DNA of 64,000 nucleotides from Ornithodoros turicata (GCF_037126465.1 NC_088203.1:88908668-88972667); one strand, 5' to 3'; counted from the stretch's first letter, positions 11,508-21,786 are shown. The notes: generated by a model not told the origin, from the sequence alone. Translations and numbers: made by a program.

Positions 11508-14171
11508 CTTGTACAGAATAATGAACGTCATTCAGTGCCCTTCTTGAAAGCGCGTAAACTTTTGGCTAGGAAAGCTAGATTCCTGTCTAATTTTAGTTTT
11601 TATACAGATTGTATATCTCAACTTATAATTCCCAAAGGTTTATCATTGTCCATCACGCCGTCTTTTAAGTTCCATTCCCCCTTGAGCTCTACGAAGTGGG
11701 CTACCGCTCTCAATAATGCGTCGCTCCAACTAGTTAAAATTCTCAGACAGGAAAGTTCTTACGTCTTGAAAGATATTGATAACCAGCTCAAACAGCTTGC
11801 TAACCAACTCTCTCAACATGAAGTTCTTAATCTCTCTGAATTCACTGCCAATAAGCTGAAGAAAATTCACGAAATCAAAACCAAAAAATCGAAACGTGAT
11901 GATCTTATTCTATCTCCCATTTTAGCGCATGGCATTTGTGACGTGATAAATTCTGAACCATCTTCCACGAAGGCTGGCCATAACACCGTCTTTAATCTTT
12001 CTGATGTGACCCTCGACGAGGCTGAACTTGGTGTTCTCTCAAAAGGTCTCAGTTTTGTACCTACGGAGCGTAATATTGATGAATTTGAAATTCTGCACGA
12101 TCTGCACAACTTAGGTAGGAGAATGCACCTGAAAACCTTCTTTCACGATAAACCTAGCTCAGATGCTGCGCCCTTCCGAAACCCCTCTAGCTGGACGCCG
12201 GACTCCTCTAGAACTAGCCCCCTTATTGACAATTACATCAAGGCCGTTCACAAGGATATCAAGACAAATTATTCGAAATCTATTGTACACACTGATAACT
12301 TGTCTAATTGTGAGAAAGTAGCGCTACGAAATCTTAAAGCCCGTAATGACATTATTATCAGACCAGCGGACAAGGGTGGCGGTATAGTTGTTCTCAATAC
12401 ATCCGACTACATCGCGGAAGCAGACAGGCAGTTAAGTGACCGCTCATTCTACAGAGCTATCGATCAGGATCCAACCCCTTCCTTTTGTCTTCTTATTAAT
12501 AAGAAAATTGATGAACTCGTCACTAGTAAACTTATCCCGTCCCATATTTCCAAATTCTTGCGTCCTAAGAACGTTACACCAGGTAATTTTTATCTTTTGA
12601 TCAAAGTTCATAAACCCAATAACCCTGGGAGACCCATTATTTCAGGAATAAACACACCGACAGAGAAATTATCCTTAGTTGCTGACCACTGCATCAAACA
12701 CATCCCACCCCTTCTCCCATCCTTTGTCAAAGACACAAACGATTTCCTTTCCAAAATTAACGCTGTCCATGACCATTTCAGTAACCATGGTGACATTTTG
12801 TTGGCAACAATGGATGTCGTTTCGCTATACACTAACATTCCCAATGACGAAGGTCTCTCTGCTGTTGAACACTTCCTTAATTCTCACCCTTCCGATATTC
12901 TTCCCATGCCCGCTATCATCCCCCTTTTAGAACTAGTTCTTAGCTGTAATAACTTCGTATTCAACGATCAACACTTCGTCCAAATTCATGGCGCTGCCAT
13001 GGGCTCCCGGGTTTCACCTAATTATGCCAATTTATTCATGGGTCGTTTTGAAAACTCAGCCCTCAATTCTTTCCCCCTTAAGCCACTTATATATCTCAGG
13101 TTCATCGACGACATTTTTGTCCTCTGGTCTGGTGATGAGGCATCTCTGCAGTCATTTTTTGATCACTTCAATTCTCTGCATAGCAAAATTAAATTTACCT
13201 GTAACTATTCAAGGTCATCCATCAACTTCCTTGATGTGACAGTGTCATGTAAATCTGGTAGGCTGACCACTGAACTATACAAGAAACCAACGGACAAGCG
13301 CCAGTATCTCCACTATGAAAGCTATCATCCCAATCACCAGAAAAGGAGTATTCCATATGGTCAGTTCTTGCGCCTGAAACGAATCTGCTCAGATCAGACT
13401 GATTTTGTAAAACATGCTCAGCAAATGGTATCTGATTTCGAAAAAAGAAATTACCCATTTGAACTCATCCATGACTCGTTTGCCAAATCATCTAGCCTAT
13501 CCAGGGAGTCCTTATTCACCCCGAAACGTAAAGAGGACTTAAGTAATGTAGTTTTATCCACCACATATCATAAATCACTTGTCAATACCAATTCCATTCT
13601 TAGACGCCACCTCAATATATTACATGCTGACGAGCAATTAAAGGAAATTTTTCCCACTCCCCCATTAGTAGCATTCCGTAGATCGAAAAATTTGCGCGAC
13701 ATCCTCACGTCATCATGCATGATGAAGCGCTCGCCGGGTTGTTATCCCTGTGGTAGTACACGGTGCCAGACCTGTAAATTTATCGCGCCGTCCACCATTG
13801 CCCGTAGCACTTTGGGTGACTTCTGTTTGAAAATTCGTCATTCACTCCACTGTAATTCACCCAATATTTGTTACTTGATATTCTGCAGCAAGTGCAATTC
13901 ACAATACATCGGTGAAACCTCCAACACAATGAGAAAACGATTTTATGGCCACAAAGTTGATATCCTAAATGCCCGCCAAACTCCTGTCGCCATTCACTTC
14001 AATCAACCTAATCACGATTTTGAAACTGATTTGAAAATTGTATTGCTAGAATCTGGGTTCCGCACCGACATTAAACGTAAGAATAGAGAGTCCTACTTAA
14101 TTTCGCAATTCAAGTGTCTCACACCAAATGGTCTGAATCTTAGTCCTGGCTCGTTATATCCGCTTATGTAA
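11508..14171 (+). CDS. Penelope ORF2: reverse transcriptase with GIY-YIG endonuclease
   Basis: The frame is open for 887 codons straight after the ORF1 TGA and in the same frame. The first in-frame ATG comes only near 12,121, so independent initiation would lose about 200 residues. Blocks in order are PADKGGGIVV near 12,363, KVHKPNNPGRPI near 12,605, motif A MDVVSLYTNIP near 12,810, motif B GAAMGSRVSPNYANLFM near 12,990, motif C RFIDDIF near 13,100 and NFLDV near 13,223. A cysteine cluster CYPCGSTRCQTC lies near 13,740. The GIY-YIG nuclease follows (CYLIFCSKCNSQYIGET, 13,870-13,920) with its Cys-x-x-Cys insertion. All RT catalytic aspartates are present. It is very likely made as a readthrough fusion to ORF1, or the TGA is a single inactivating mutation. 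Confidence 0.92.
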   Translation, partial: LVQNNERHSVPFLKARKLLARKARFLSNFSFYTDCISQLIIPKGLSLSITPSFKFHSPLSSTKWATALNNASLQLVKILRQESSYVLKDIDNQLKQLANQLSQHEVLNLSEFTANKLKKIHEIKTKKSKRDDLILSPILAHGICDVINSEPSSTKAGHNTVFNLSDVTLDEAELGVLSKGLSFVPTERNIDEFEILHDLHNLGRRMHLKTFFHDKPSSDAAPFRNPSSWTPDSSRTSPLIDNYIKAVHKDIKTNYSKSIVHTDNLSNCEKVALRNLKARNDIIIRPADKGGGIVVLNTSDYIAEADRQLSDRSFYRAIDQDPTPSFCLLINKKIDELVTSKLIPSHISKFLRPKNVTPGNFYLLIKVHKPNNPGRPIISGINTPTEKLSLVADHCIKHIPPLLPSFVKDTNDFLSKINAVHDHFSNHGDILLATMDVVSLYTNIPNDEGLSAVEHFLNSHPSDILPMPAIIPLLELVLSCNNFVFNDQHFVQIHGAAMGSRVSPNYANLFMGRFENSALNSFPLKPLIYLRFIDDIFVLWSGDEASLQSFFDHFNSLHSKIKFTCNYSRSSINFLDVTVSCKSGRLTTELYKKPTDKRQYLHYESYHPNHQKRSIPYGQFLRLKRICSDQTDFVKHAQQMVSDFEKRNYPFELIHDSFAKSSSLSRESLFTPKRKEDLSNVVLSTTYHKSLVNTNSILRRHLNILHADEQLKEIFPTPPLVAFRRSKNLRDILTSSCMMKRSPGCYPCGSTRCQTCKFIAPSTIARSTLGDFCLKIRHSLHCNSPNICYLIFCSKCNSQYIGETSNTMRKRFYGHKVDILNARQTPVAIHFNQPNHDFETDLKIVLLESGFRTDIKRKNRESYLISQFKCLTPNGLNLSPGSLYPLM

Positions 14172-14415
14172 ATTTAGTAGCTATATATCTATATTTATTT
14201 GTGCACAATTCTTGAATCCCCACTTTCAGTCATCGTCTGGTACTCCGTTAGATAATCCGTAACCTTCCCTTTTGTCCATTCTGGGCCACTCGTTTCCCAT
14301 ACTCCTGACCCCCCTTCCGCGAAACTGGGTTGGCGAGCCTTTTTGTTCACAACAACACCTTTTACTGTTCTTAAACGGTTAGAGGTCACTTATCCGTCTG
14401 CCCAGCTATTCATTG

Positions 14416-14643
14416 TACACAGACATGTGGCTCCATATCTCCTTTCCTCTTCCCTTTCTTTGTACAGCAGTGTCTATACTATATATACTTATGTGTGTCA
14501 CCACTTCACTTTGTACCTGAGGAAGCGTGGACCTCCACGCGAAAGCTTGTACAAATTAAACTTAAACAAAAATCTTCAGTGTCGGCTTCTGTATTTTGTT
14601 TATGTGATCTACAGGACTTGACTCCCCTCTTCGTATACGCATC
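14416..14643 (+). repeat. 3' direct repeat (pLTR) of the Penelope-like element
   Basis: Identical by eye to 10,162-10,389. The element ends at CGTATACGCATC, immediately before the right target duplication. Confidence 0.9.
14510..14555 (+). ncRNA. Hammerhead-ribozyme-like motif (3' pLTR)
   Basis: Same 46 bases as at 10,256-10,301. Two copies in direct orientation flanking the ORFs would release a transcript of about one element unit if both cleave. Confidence 0.7.
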
Positions 14644-14655
14644 AATTCACAGCAG
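14644..14655. repeat. Right target-site duplication of the Penelope-like element
   Basis: AATTCACAGCAG repeats 9,709-9,720. Beyond it the sequence returns to the interior of the interrupted TTAA element. Confidence 0.85.
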
Positions 14656-15223
14656 CAGAAAGCTATTGCGAAGCTGTATTGTGGAAGCGGTATTGTGGCG
14701 CCACCTGTTAGCCACTGAACCAACTGCGCGGTGAAAACTGTCGGACAGGCTGCACACTGTCGAGAAGCACGGGGTTTTTGCTGTACAAACGCAGTTAAGT
14801 TCGGGCTGCACCACTCGTTCTTCCCGCGGTGCCTGCGGTCCCAAAAAATTGTGGTTGTGTCGTTGACAGCCTTCAAACCCTCCGTTTCGGACATCACGAA
14901 GCCGGAGAACGCATGGCGTCTCCCAAGCGGTAGCAGACGCTCCGGCCTGGGCGATGTTGCTCCCCTCGATCATGTGATCCCAAGTCCAATGAGGAGCGTC
15001 CTCACCACTTGCGTCACATAGTGACGTGTGTGGTGGCGCTCATCACGTGCCTATCGTGAAGGCGAAGGAGGGTGTTTCGCGCGCGGGAGGTTCGGGGAGC
15101 TATTGCTGCGTCCCAATTTAGCTACGGTTGCACTAATTGTGGGAAAACTGTTTTCGGCCGCCTAACATTCCATACTGACCAAAAATAGAAAAAAAGCTCT
15201 GGGCCTCTAGACTGCTCCTTTAA

Positions 15224-15731
15224 GGCGGATTCACTTCTTAAGGAAGTCTATGGGGAATTTTTGTCCGCACGGTTCTCGTAAACCTCGCTAAATTACTACA
15301 GGAAACTGGTACAGGGGTGTTCTCCTCGAGTTTATCTAGGGAATCACGAAGTTTTGAAGGCCTGGCCCGATTCACTGATTTTTGGCGAATTCGTGTTTGT
15401 CAAATTTTCAATACATGGGAGTTTATGGGAGATGCAACAAAATCGCTCATCAAGCCACGCCCACCCGCGATATTTGGGCCAGGATGATGTCATTCCCTAC
15501 AGTGACAGTCTGGGAATTGATGGCAATCCCAAAAATTCGACAAGCTTGGTTGCAGCTTTCCAGATCCCTGTGAATGAAAATAATGGATTTATCGTTTGCT
15601 AGCATGCTCTGCACGCTGATGCAGACTCTTCCTTAAAGCGCGTGAAGAAAGGAAAGCGAACAGAACAATCTTGCAACGGTGCAGTCAACTGTCTTCAGAA
15701 GCGAACGTGAACTAGGTCGCATGAATCCGCC
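15224..15731. mobile_element. TTAA-flanked MITE, left copy (GGCGGATTCA termini)
   Basis: The 10-bp inverted termini GGCGGATTCA / TGAATCCGCC are flanked by TTAA at 15,220-15,223 and 15,732-15,735. The same element occupies 37,404-37,915, so it was present before the segmental duplication. No coding capacity is visible. Confidence 0.85.
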
Positions 15732-16975
15732 TTAAGGCAACCAAGAAAAAATATCGAAATAAACCGTCCAGCGAGTGACAGGTAATTAGGTAAAAGGGTT
15801 TCAAGTTGCACCTACTATTGTGTACTTCTGTGTCGGCATTGGACTCATGAGAGAAACTGTATTGGTTGGTTCAGGTTCCTGTGCACGCTGGGAACCTGGT
15901 AATCATTAGTAAAAGGTACGGAGACTGGGTCGGCTTCACCTCCAACGGCCCAATTAGTCACAATTAAATCTCAATACACAAATAACTCTCGTATCTTAGA
16001 GAAACACACAGACCGTGAAACAATTGTAGTCACGGAGATTGCTGTTGCCTTTCTGTTTATAGTCAACAGAGAAAAATGTCAACAGAACCTACAAGCTTTC
16101 TGCATAATAGCTGTTCATATTGTGTTGTCATGTGGACTAGTCGTGTTCAACTTACGAAGGAAAAGAAATCTACTCCGTCAACAACGTACGCCGTCAACTA
16201 CGGAGCTGCAATAGCACGCTAGGAGAAGGACTGCAGCGTCTCCATGCGCCACCGGTAGGGGAGAGCACTTTCTGCTGCAACGTAGTGTCATAGTCTTAAC
16301 AATCAATACGAAAGCGAAGTGAGTATGTTTGATTACATTATCTGGCGCAGGGAGAGAGCGTGACCACTCTGCGTCCAGCTATCCTATCTGCGGCGCAGTA
16401 ATATTTTGAGAGCTGCCGGAATACATTTTTTTTCCTTCTTAAGTTGAACTGGACTATAGTTTATCTCCTGTTGACTTATGACCGATTACTTTCTGCAGAC
16501 AAATGCTTCTCAACCTATTTCTCTGTTTCATTATTGAATACTTTCTTCAAAATTCTCACTAACGGGTCACGTAAAGTGTGCTTTTATTTGCAATTAAACT
16601 CTTCCCGCTTCCCATAATCTTGTGTGGTATTCACAGCATATATTGCTGGGAATAGAGACAAAATAAAAAGGAAATAAAATGAAAAGTCCGTCATGTCACT
16701 GCACAACCGGAATAACTCTTGCCCGAATTCAATACAAGATGGTCAGTTTCGTTTCCGCTTCTGGTAATGGAGTACCGTGGTATGCGTTCCCGTTTCCGGT
16801 ATCGATACCATCTCTCATTTCGGTAATACGGCCTTTCTGCCTCAGCTACCGTTACCGTTCCCTGACTTAAAAAATGGGCGATGAACTCAGTCAAAATGTA
16901 CAAATGAAAGCGAGCGCGCTCAGGCACGCACACAGAGAAAGCTGTTTTTATCAAGTGCAGTTAGTCAATAAATTA

Positions 16976-17001
16976 GTAAAGTAAAGTAAAGTAAAGTAAA
17001 G
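16976..17001. repeat. AAAGT microsatellite
   Basis: Five tandem AGTAA/AAAGT units. The right duplication copy has fewer units near 39,145, a normal slippage difference. Confidence 0.8.
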
Positions 17002-17241
17002 TGCATGCAGTCGTGAACTCCCCTTCCTTTCTGATCCCTTATTGATGCACCACAATTACCTGCATTATCACGTAAAAATGTAGAATGAAACGACGTGTAC
17101 ACGCACGCATTTACATGCACAAAGAAAGAAAGGATCTTCCCATGGTGACCCTCAGATTCATTGTTATCTTGTCAGATCATTCTGGAAACGTTGACGTTCT
17201 ACTCACGCATGTAGTGTAATCTTACTCAGTAATCTGTAGCT

Positions 17242-18483
17242 TCATTCTTTACCCAACCTGTGAGGGACATATGAACCATGGCAGTTGGACGTGTGAACAT
17301 CAGAGAATGGTGGTAGGCAGCATGTATCTCTGGGGTATTGAAGCACAGTACCCCATGTTGCCAACCAAGTGGATCCCTGCGAATAAGGAATATACCACTA
17401 AGAACTATGAGGCGTGCCTTGCTTCAGCTGAAATTTAGACCAAACAGTTGCTACTTACCATGCCTATTGAACGTCTGGCGGGGTTTTGTGACTGTTCTGA
17501 TGGGAGGTTGTTTTTCTATCGGGGTCTTTGTTTCCTGTTTGTTTGTTTGTTTGTTTGTTTGTTTCCTCCTGTCTTTCTTTCTGCTTTTTCTCTATTCTGC
17601 TCCTTTCTTGCCGCTTCATCATTTCTCGCTACATTATTCTCTTGCGGTGTGTCAAGTGTATACTACAGTCTCCATATAAGCTTCGTTTACAGTATCCCCG
17701 ACACGCTTTTCCCACATTCATCCCGCCGCGGACGGTAGTCATTCGCTTTAAGGGGTCACGCGGTGCGCAGCGTGCCGTGCGGAGAGCTGTGGGCGCCGTC
17801 ATCTTGGGGCTTTCGTTGCGCCGAAGCGACTTTTCTCTTCCCGAGTTGTGTTTTGCGCCCAGAAAGCCTAAAAAGCTGGATATGCCCTGCTGGGCGACGC
17901 TGTATTGTAAAAACTCAGGTTGTAAAACTCGAACTCTTGTGCAACTGTGTTGTAAAAACTCTGTTGTAAAAATCGCTCATTATGTCAGAAACTCAGTCAC
18001 GTATCCAGCTTCGAACAATATTATGACCTAGTAGCGAATGGAAGGAAAACATTCGAGCACTAAACGCATGCATACATACCATGTCAAGCATGCTTTGGGC
18101 GTACAAATAAAACTCTGTCAACTTCCCGGTCATGGCAATCCTGTCTTGTAGGGGACGGAAAGATGAGTCGCCGAGTAAGAAACCGTCCATTTGCCTCCAC
18201 AGGTACATGGCACTTTGAGGGTCGGTGCCTTCAACGACCCTGTAGTCTGAAACAGCAAAAAAGTCTTACAGCTATCAGAGGTTCAGAAGCATACTGAGTC
18301 ATACCGTACGTGGCAAATTTAATTGCAAGGAATAGTTCAATGTTTTCCAGTGACGTTAACACCACTTAGTGCCGTGAATACATCTTCTAATCTGCTAGTG
18401 CTACTTTGCTTTTCATGAAATTTCCACCTACCGGCAGCAGAAATGCCTCTAAGTGCACTGTCGAAGAACTCCGTTACAAACAT
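17242..18483 (-). CDS. Gene B: three-exon member of an unrecognised small-protein family
   Basis: Predicted coding exons are 18,483-18,432 (52 nt), 18,246-18,080 (167 nt) and 17,376-17,242 (135 nt), together 117 codons plus stop. Donors are GTAGGT and GTATGT; acceptors are TTTCAG and CGCAG; phases 1 and 0 agree across both introns. Exon 1 starts MFVTEFFDSALRGISAA, exon 2 contains MYLWRQMDGFLLGDSSF and MTGKLTEF, and exon 3 contains WGTVLQYPRDTCCLP. No signal peptide is obvious, and the true start could lie in an earlier exon. I do not recognise a domain. A TATA-like box lies about 200 bases upstream. A 1.6-kb transposon sits just upstream of that promoter in this copy only. Confidence 0.55.
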
Positions 18484-18680
18484 GGTGCGACCTGGACGTT
18501 AGTCGCAGGGCTGACTTCTGTTTAGACAGAGTGTCTCAAAATGATGTCCGATGAACGATGCTTGTCTTCTTGTTCGGAACAAGTCGTGACTATGTGGAGC
18601 CACCAAATGTGCTCAGTTGTAAAAACGCAAGCTCGCAAGCACACCTGTATGAATGCCTCGCGGGATTTCTTAATTAGGAA

Positions 18681-18690
18681 GCTTTTATGG
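18681..18690 (-). promoter_or_regulatory. TATA-like box of gene B
   Basis: Minus-strand CCATAAAAGC, with an initiator-like TTCATAC about 36 bases downstream (18,648-18,654) and the ATG about 170 bases further. The same box and spacing occur in D; A and C have CCATAAAAC. Confidence 0.55.
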
Positions 18691-18731
18691 CGAGCGCAGG
18701 GGAAGCGTTTCCACGCGCTGTAGAATAACCT

Positions 18732-20359
18732 CACAGTAAAAAAATTCACCGTAAAAAAAAAAAAAAAAACGGGCAAATGCAAGGAAAGTTGGCTGCCAAA
18801 CATTGGCCGTTTTTTTTACGGTGGCCCCGTATAAGTTGTGGCCGTGAAAAACTACTGCATTGGCCAATAGTTTTAACAGGTATACGCCGTGTAGCATTAC
18901 TGTGCTGTGCTGTGAATCCCGGTGCCGGCTGTGCTGTATGGGGTTTTTCCTGGGTTTTCCTGAGACGCTTTCAGACATATGTTGGCACAGTTCCCTTAGA
19001 AGTCGGCCCAGGACGCACATTCCCCAGGGCGTCAGTTGTGACGTTGCCCCCATACGTGAGGCCGACAACGGCAAGCCCTTTCACCATCACCACCATCACC
19101 ACCACTGTGCTGTGGTCGTTAAAAAAACTGCATTGGCCAGTAATTTTAACTGGCATAAGCCGTGTACCCTTATCGTGCTGTGCCCGTCCCTGGAGCGCCT
19201 CTTTTTTTTTTTTTTCTACATATAGTCGCAGCAATGAGAGCAGTTTAAGCAATGACCATGCGCAACACATTGTGATGTTTGCCACATTGGGATTTATTTT
19301 CTATGTACATAGTGATGAAAATGCGCCAGTCACCTATGGCATCAAAACCCTGCAAAGAGAAAGGAAACTGTTACAGGGAGAAGGGCAAGTGACATGCAGG
19401 TATACTCACCGTTTATTTTTTTCGAAGGAAGAACATACGAAGGAACCATGTGCACCCATCAGTCAGCTCTGGCATCAAAACACTTCAAAGAGAAAGGAAA
19501 TTAGACTCACTGTTTTATTTTTTCAAAGGAAGAACATATTAAGATGGTGCACACAAAACGCGGAGACGGCACGGAACTTCTTCTGGCAGCGTTCATAAGG
19601 ACATCTGATCATGGCCCTCTCGTATGTACTGCTTCATATGCGACACTATCTCCATATTCGTAGTGAACAGACGCGAACACGAATGTACGTGACATACTTT
19701 CATGGTTTCGGAGAGCAAATCGATTCGAGGCGACCGCCCTGGTGTGTTCTTGTAACGTCCCAAAATGTGACATCCGAGTTATGCATAGTTCGCCGCCGTG
19801 TACACACATAATGCATGATAGCACGGTATTCTGCTCGCTTCATGTACACCTCTACGGTGGCCAACTAGCTCATCATAGTGTTAAAAACACAAAGGCACCT
19901 TCCGCAACGATACATTAAGAGTGCCTTGATCACCCTACGAGCCAGGACGCATGACACACGGATAACTAGGAAGACGCTTCACAGCAAACGCGAGCCACGA
20001 TTTCCTGGTGTCCCATACAAAACCAGGCATACGGTGCACCACGCTCCAATCGCAAAGAACAGGATGTGCGAACAGAAATGTGCATTCACGAGATTTACCA
20101 ACAACCGCTTCGTCCTCCTTCGTCAACCATCGTCCGCGCACGATGTTCCGCTTCCGGCGGTTGCGAATGACGGCGATGCCCCGTACTTGGCTTGGCGCTT
20201 GGCCTTGCCTCCGCCTTGCCTCCCCATTGAAGTTTTTGGCCGGCGCATGATGATGGCGCCACCGTTTTACATAGTTTTCGCAGTATTTTTGATTACGGTA
20301 ACACGCCGTCGTCAGATACTAATAAACGCCCGTAGAAATCACAGTATTTTTTTACAGTG
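18732..20359. mobile_element. 1.6-kb insertion with CACWGTAAAAAAAT termini and CT target duplication
   Basis: The ends CACAGTAAAAAAAT and (reverse complement) CACTGTAAAAAAAT differ at one base. CT occurs at both junctions, while copy D has a single CT in AATAACCTGTTC (near 40,880), a clean empty site. CAC ends with a 2-bp duplication recall the CACTA/Mirage group, but no transposase is visible. The interior contains a SINE fragment (18,913-19,107) flanked by two copies of a roughly 60-base block, and a twofold tandem repeat at 19,320-19,550. Confidence 0.75.
18913..19107 (+). mobile_element. Fragment of a tRNA-derived SINE
   Basis: Starts inside the tRNA-like head (GAATCCCGGTGCCGGC) and continues through a body matching 61,605-61,790, including TTTCAGACATATG and GTCGGCCCAGGA. 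It ends in CACCAC repeats. Confidence 0.75.
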
Positions 20360-20761
20360 CTGTTCTTCGGGTAGTTAAAATGATCATTAAGCACGAGACT
20401 CCTAAGAGCCGTTCATACTTCAGGCAACAGGGTCAGGCAGCGTGTTAGGGTTCCAGATATGCATTGAAGAAGGCACGTGTCATTAACGCGGCTATTGTAA
20501 AAGCATAAGAATAAATGGTCTAGTGAATAAGAGGCGAGGAATTCAAGTTGCTATATTAATGCTCTACTGCTGTACATTCACCTCGTGGTGTCAAACTGTA
20601 TCGGTGGGTACCAGTTCTGCACATTCCTTAGTTACCTGGTAGTCATTAGCAAAAGGTACGTCCAATGGCCCAACACAAAATTAAGTCCCCTAACCTAGAG
20701 GAACACAGGTAAAATAGTATCCGCAGGCAGGCTGGTGGATTTTATACATACATGGGCTTTA

Positions 20762-20868
20762 CAACTCATACTAGACAACTCATACCAAACTCAACTTATA
20801 CCAAGACAACTCATACCAAGACAGCTCGATCATACCAAGACAACTCATACCAGGACAACTCATGCCAC
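20762..20868. repeat. Minisatellite of CAACTCATACCAAGA units, left copy
   Basis: About seven degenerate 10-15-base units precede a T-tract. The same array starts the element at 41,283-42,560 in the right copy. Confidence 0.8.
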
Positions 20869-21639
20869 AATTTTTTTTTTTTTTTTCGGGAAGAGGGGTT
20901 GTTTTTGGGATTAGCTTTTCAAACTCAAATCTCATGCCACGCCGGGAAAGGCCGTACCAGAGAGAGAAAAAAAAGTCACAAAACTTCACTTATACTGAAG
21001 GAAATATAAGACTTCCACAAATGACATTCACCGAAGCGCACTGAAGGACAGTTAAACGGCACTACAATGGTTTAAGGATCGGGAATTTCGAACTAAAATG
21101 AAATTGAAATTGTCCCGCATTTTCGTGGTCCTGTGGAATACTTCAGGTTTTTTTTTTTTTTTTTTTTTAGAGTACCTGTGGGAGTCTTGTCCTGTGGGAG
21201 ACACAGGGCAAGAAAGAAAAACATGTAGCCTTGTAAGTCTTGGTCACTGATCAAGAAAAAGTTTTTTATATATTTTTTTCGTTCCTGCAAATAAAACTGT
21301 GATATTTAACTTTGTAATTAGCGGGTTACAGTTATTAGCCTAGCCAGAGAGGTTTATGTAACGCGCCAATATCAAAAGTCCAAAGTCAACAAGCAATTCA
21401 CGAAAGAGCCAGAAAGTGCCAGCACTTGAGATTGTGTTTGTCCCGAGATGCTGGAGCTTGCCTGGTTTGCCTGTCCGTTGCAAAGTCGAATTTTGAAGTG
21501 TTGCAGTAACCTGGACATGTCTAGGTTTCTACCCTGTGTACCGGTTCTTATGTCAGAGATAGGCTAGCTGTTTCACTCTGAACTTGAACTCCACGTGCCA
21601 GCGAAGTGGAATACCACATCTGCTTCGCGCTCTAGAACT

Positions 21640-21786
21640 AGATGGTAGGTGCATCCAGTTCAACTGGAGCATGGGTTAAACCAGTTGGAAACCATTTGGC
21701 AGTCAAGTAGAACAGTTGGTAGGCAGATCCAGTTCAAATAGAGACTGGATAAAGCCAGTTGGAAACCACTTGGCAATCAAGTGGAA
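21640..21786. repeat. Twofold tandem repeat, about 70-base unit
   Basis: Two diverged units share GTAGGCAGATCCAGTTC-like and CCAGTTGGAAACCA stretches followed by TTGGCARTCAAGTRGAAC. No coding function is visible. Confidence 0.7.

Larger units (their letters stand above)
9721..14643 (+). mobile_element. Young Penelope-like retroelement with SGNH-type ORF1
   Basis: The element has the layout typical of Penelope-like elements. An inverted copy of its own 3' part (9,721-10,161, matching 14,158-14,598 reversed, 441 bases each) precedes a direct repeat (10,162-10,389), which is identical by eye to the 3' repeat at 14,416-14,643. ORF1 and ORF2 lie between them. A 12-bp target duplication brackets the whole element. 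Identical repeats and two long open frames suggest a recent insertion. It sits inside a TTAA element of the left duplication copy. Penelope elements use a reverse transcriptase with a GIY-YIG endonuclease; an SGNH hydrolase-like ORF1 is not a component I know for this group. Confidence 0.92.
9324..15219. mobile_element. TTAA-flanked element interrupted by a Penelope-like element
   Basis: The outer element starts AGGAGCATTAAAG and ends ACTGCTCCT, a 7-bp inverted repeat (AGGAGCA / TGCTCCT). It is flanked by TTAA at 9,320-9,323 and 15,220-15,223. The corresponding site in the other duplication copy is a single TTAA at 37,400-37,403, a clean empty site. Without the inner retroelement it is only about 0.95 kb with no convincing transposase, so it is a non-autonomous TTAA element. 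Its right-hand TTAA is also the left TTAA of the MITE at 15,224. Confidence 0.85.
3962..21172. repeat. Left copy of a segmental tandem duplication
   Basis: From TGTACTGGCGCGCCGAA at 3,962 onward the sequence aligns in the same order and orientation with 30,108-41,757, offset by about 26.1 kb at the start. Colinearity breaks only where one copy has a transposon. On the left these are the insertions at 4,649-5,251, 9,324-15,219 and 18,732-20,359; on the right they are 33,028-33,137 and 33,463-35,652. Similarity ends near AGAGTAC at 21,166-21,172. The unit carries two related minus-strand genes (A and B). Outside the insertions the copies appear well over 90 percent alike by eye. Confidence 0.85.

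Noticed and set aside
18777..19598. 273-residue open frame on the plus strand
   Set aside because: It runs through a SINE fragment, two related 60-base blocks and a tandem repeat, is absent from the paralogous copy, and contains low-complexity Thr/Ile runs.
20762..20868. CRISPR array
   Set aside because: The units are contiguous minisatellite repeats without unique spacers, in a eukaryotic genome.
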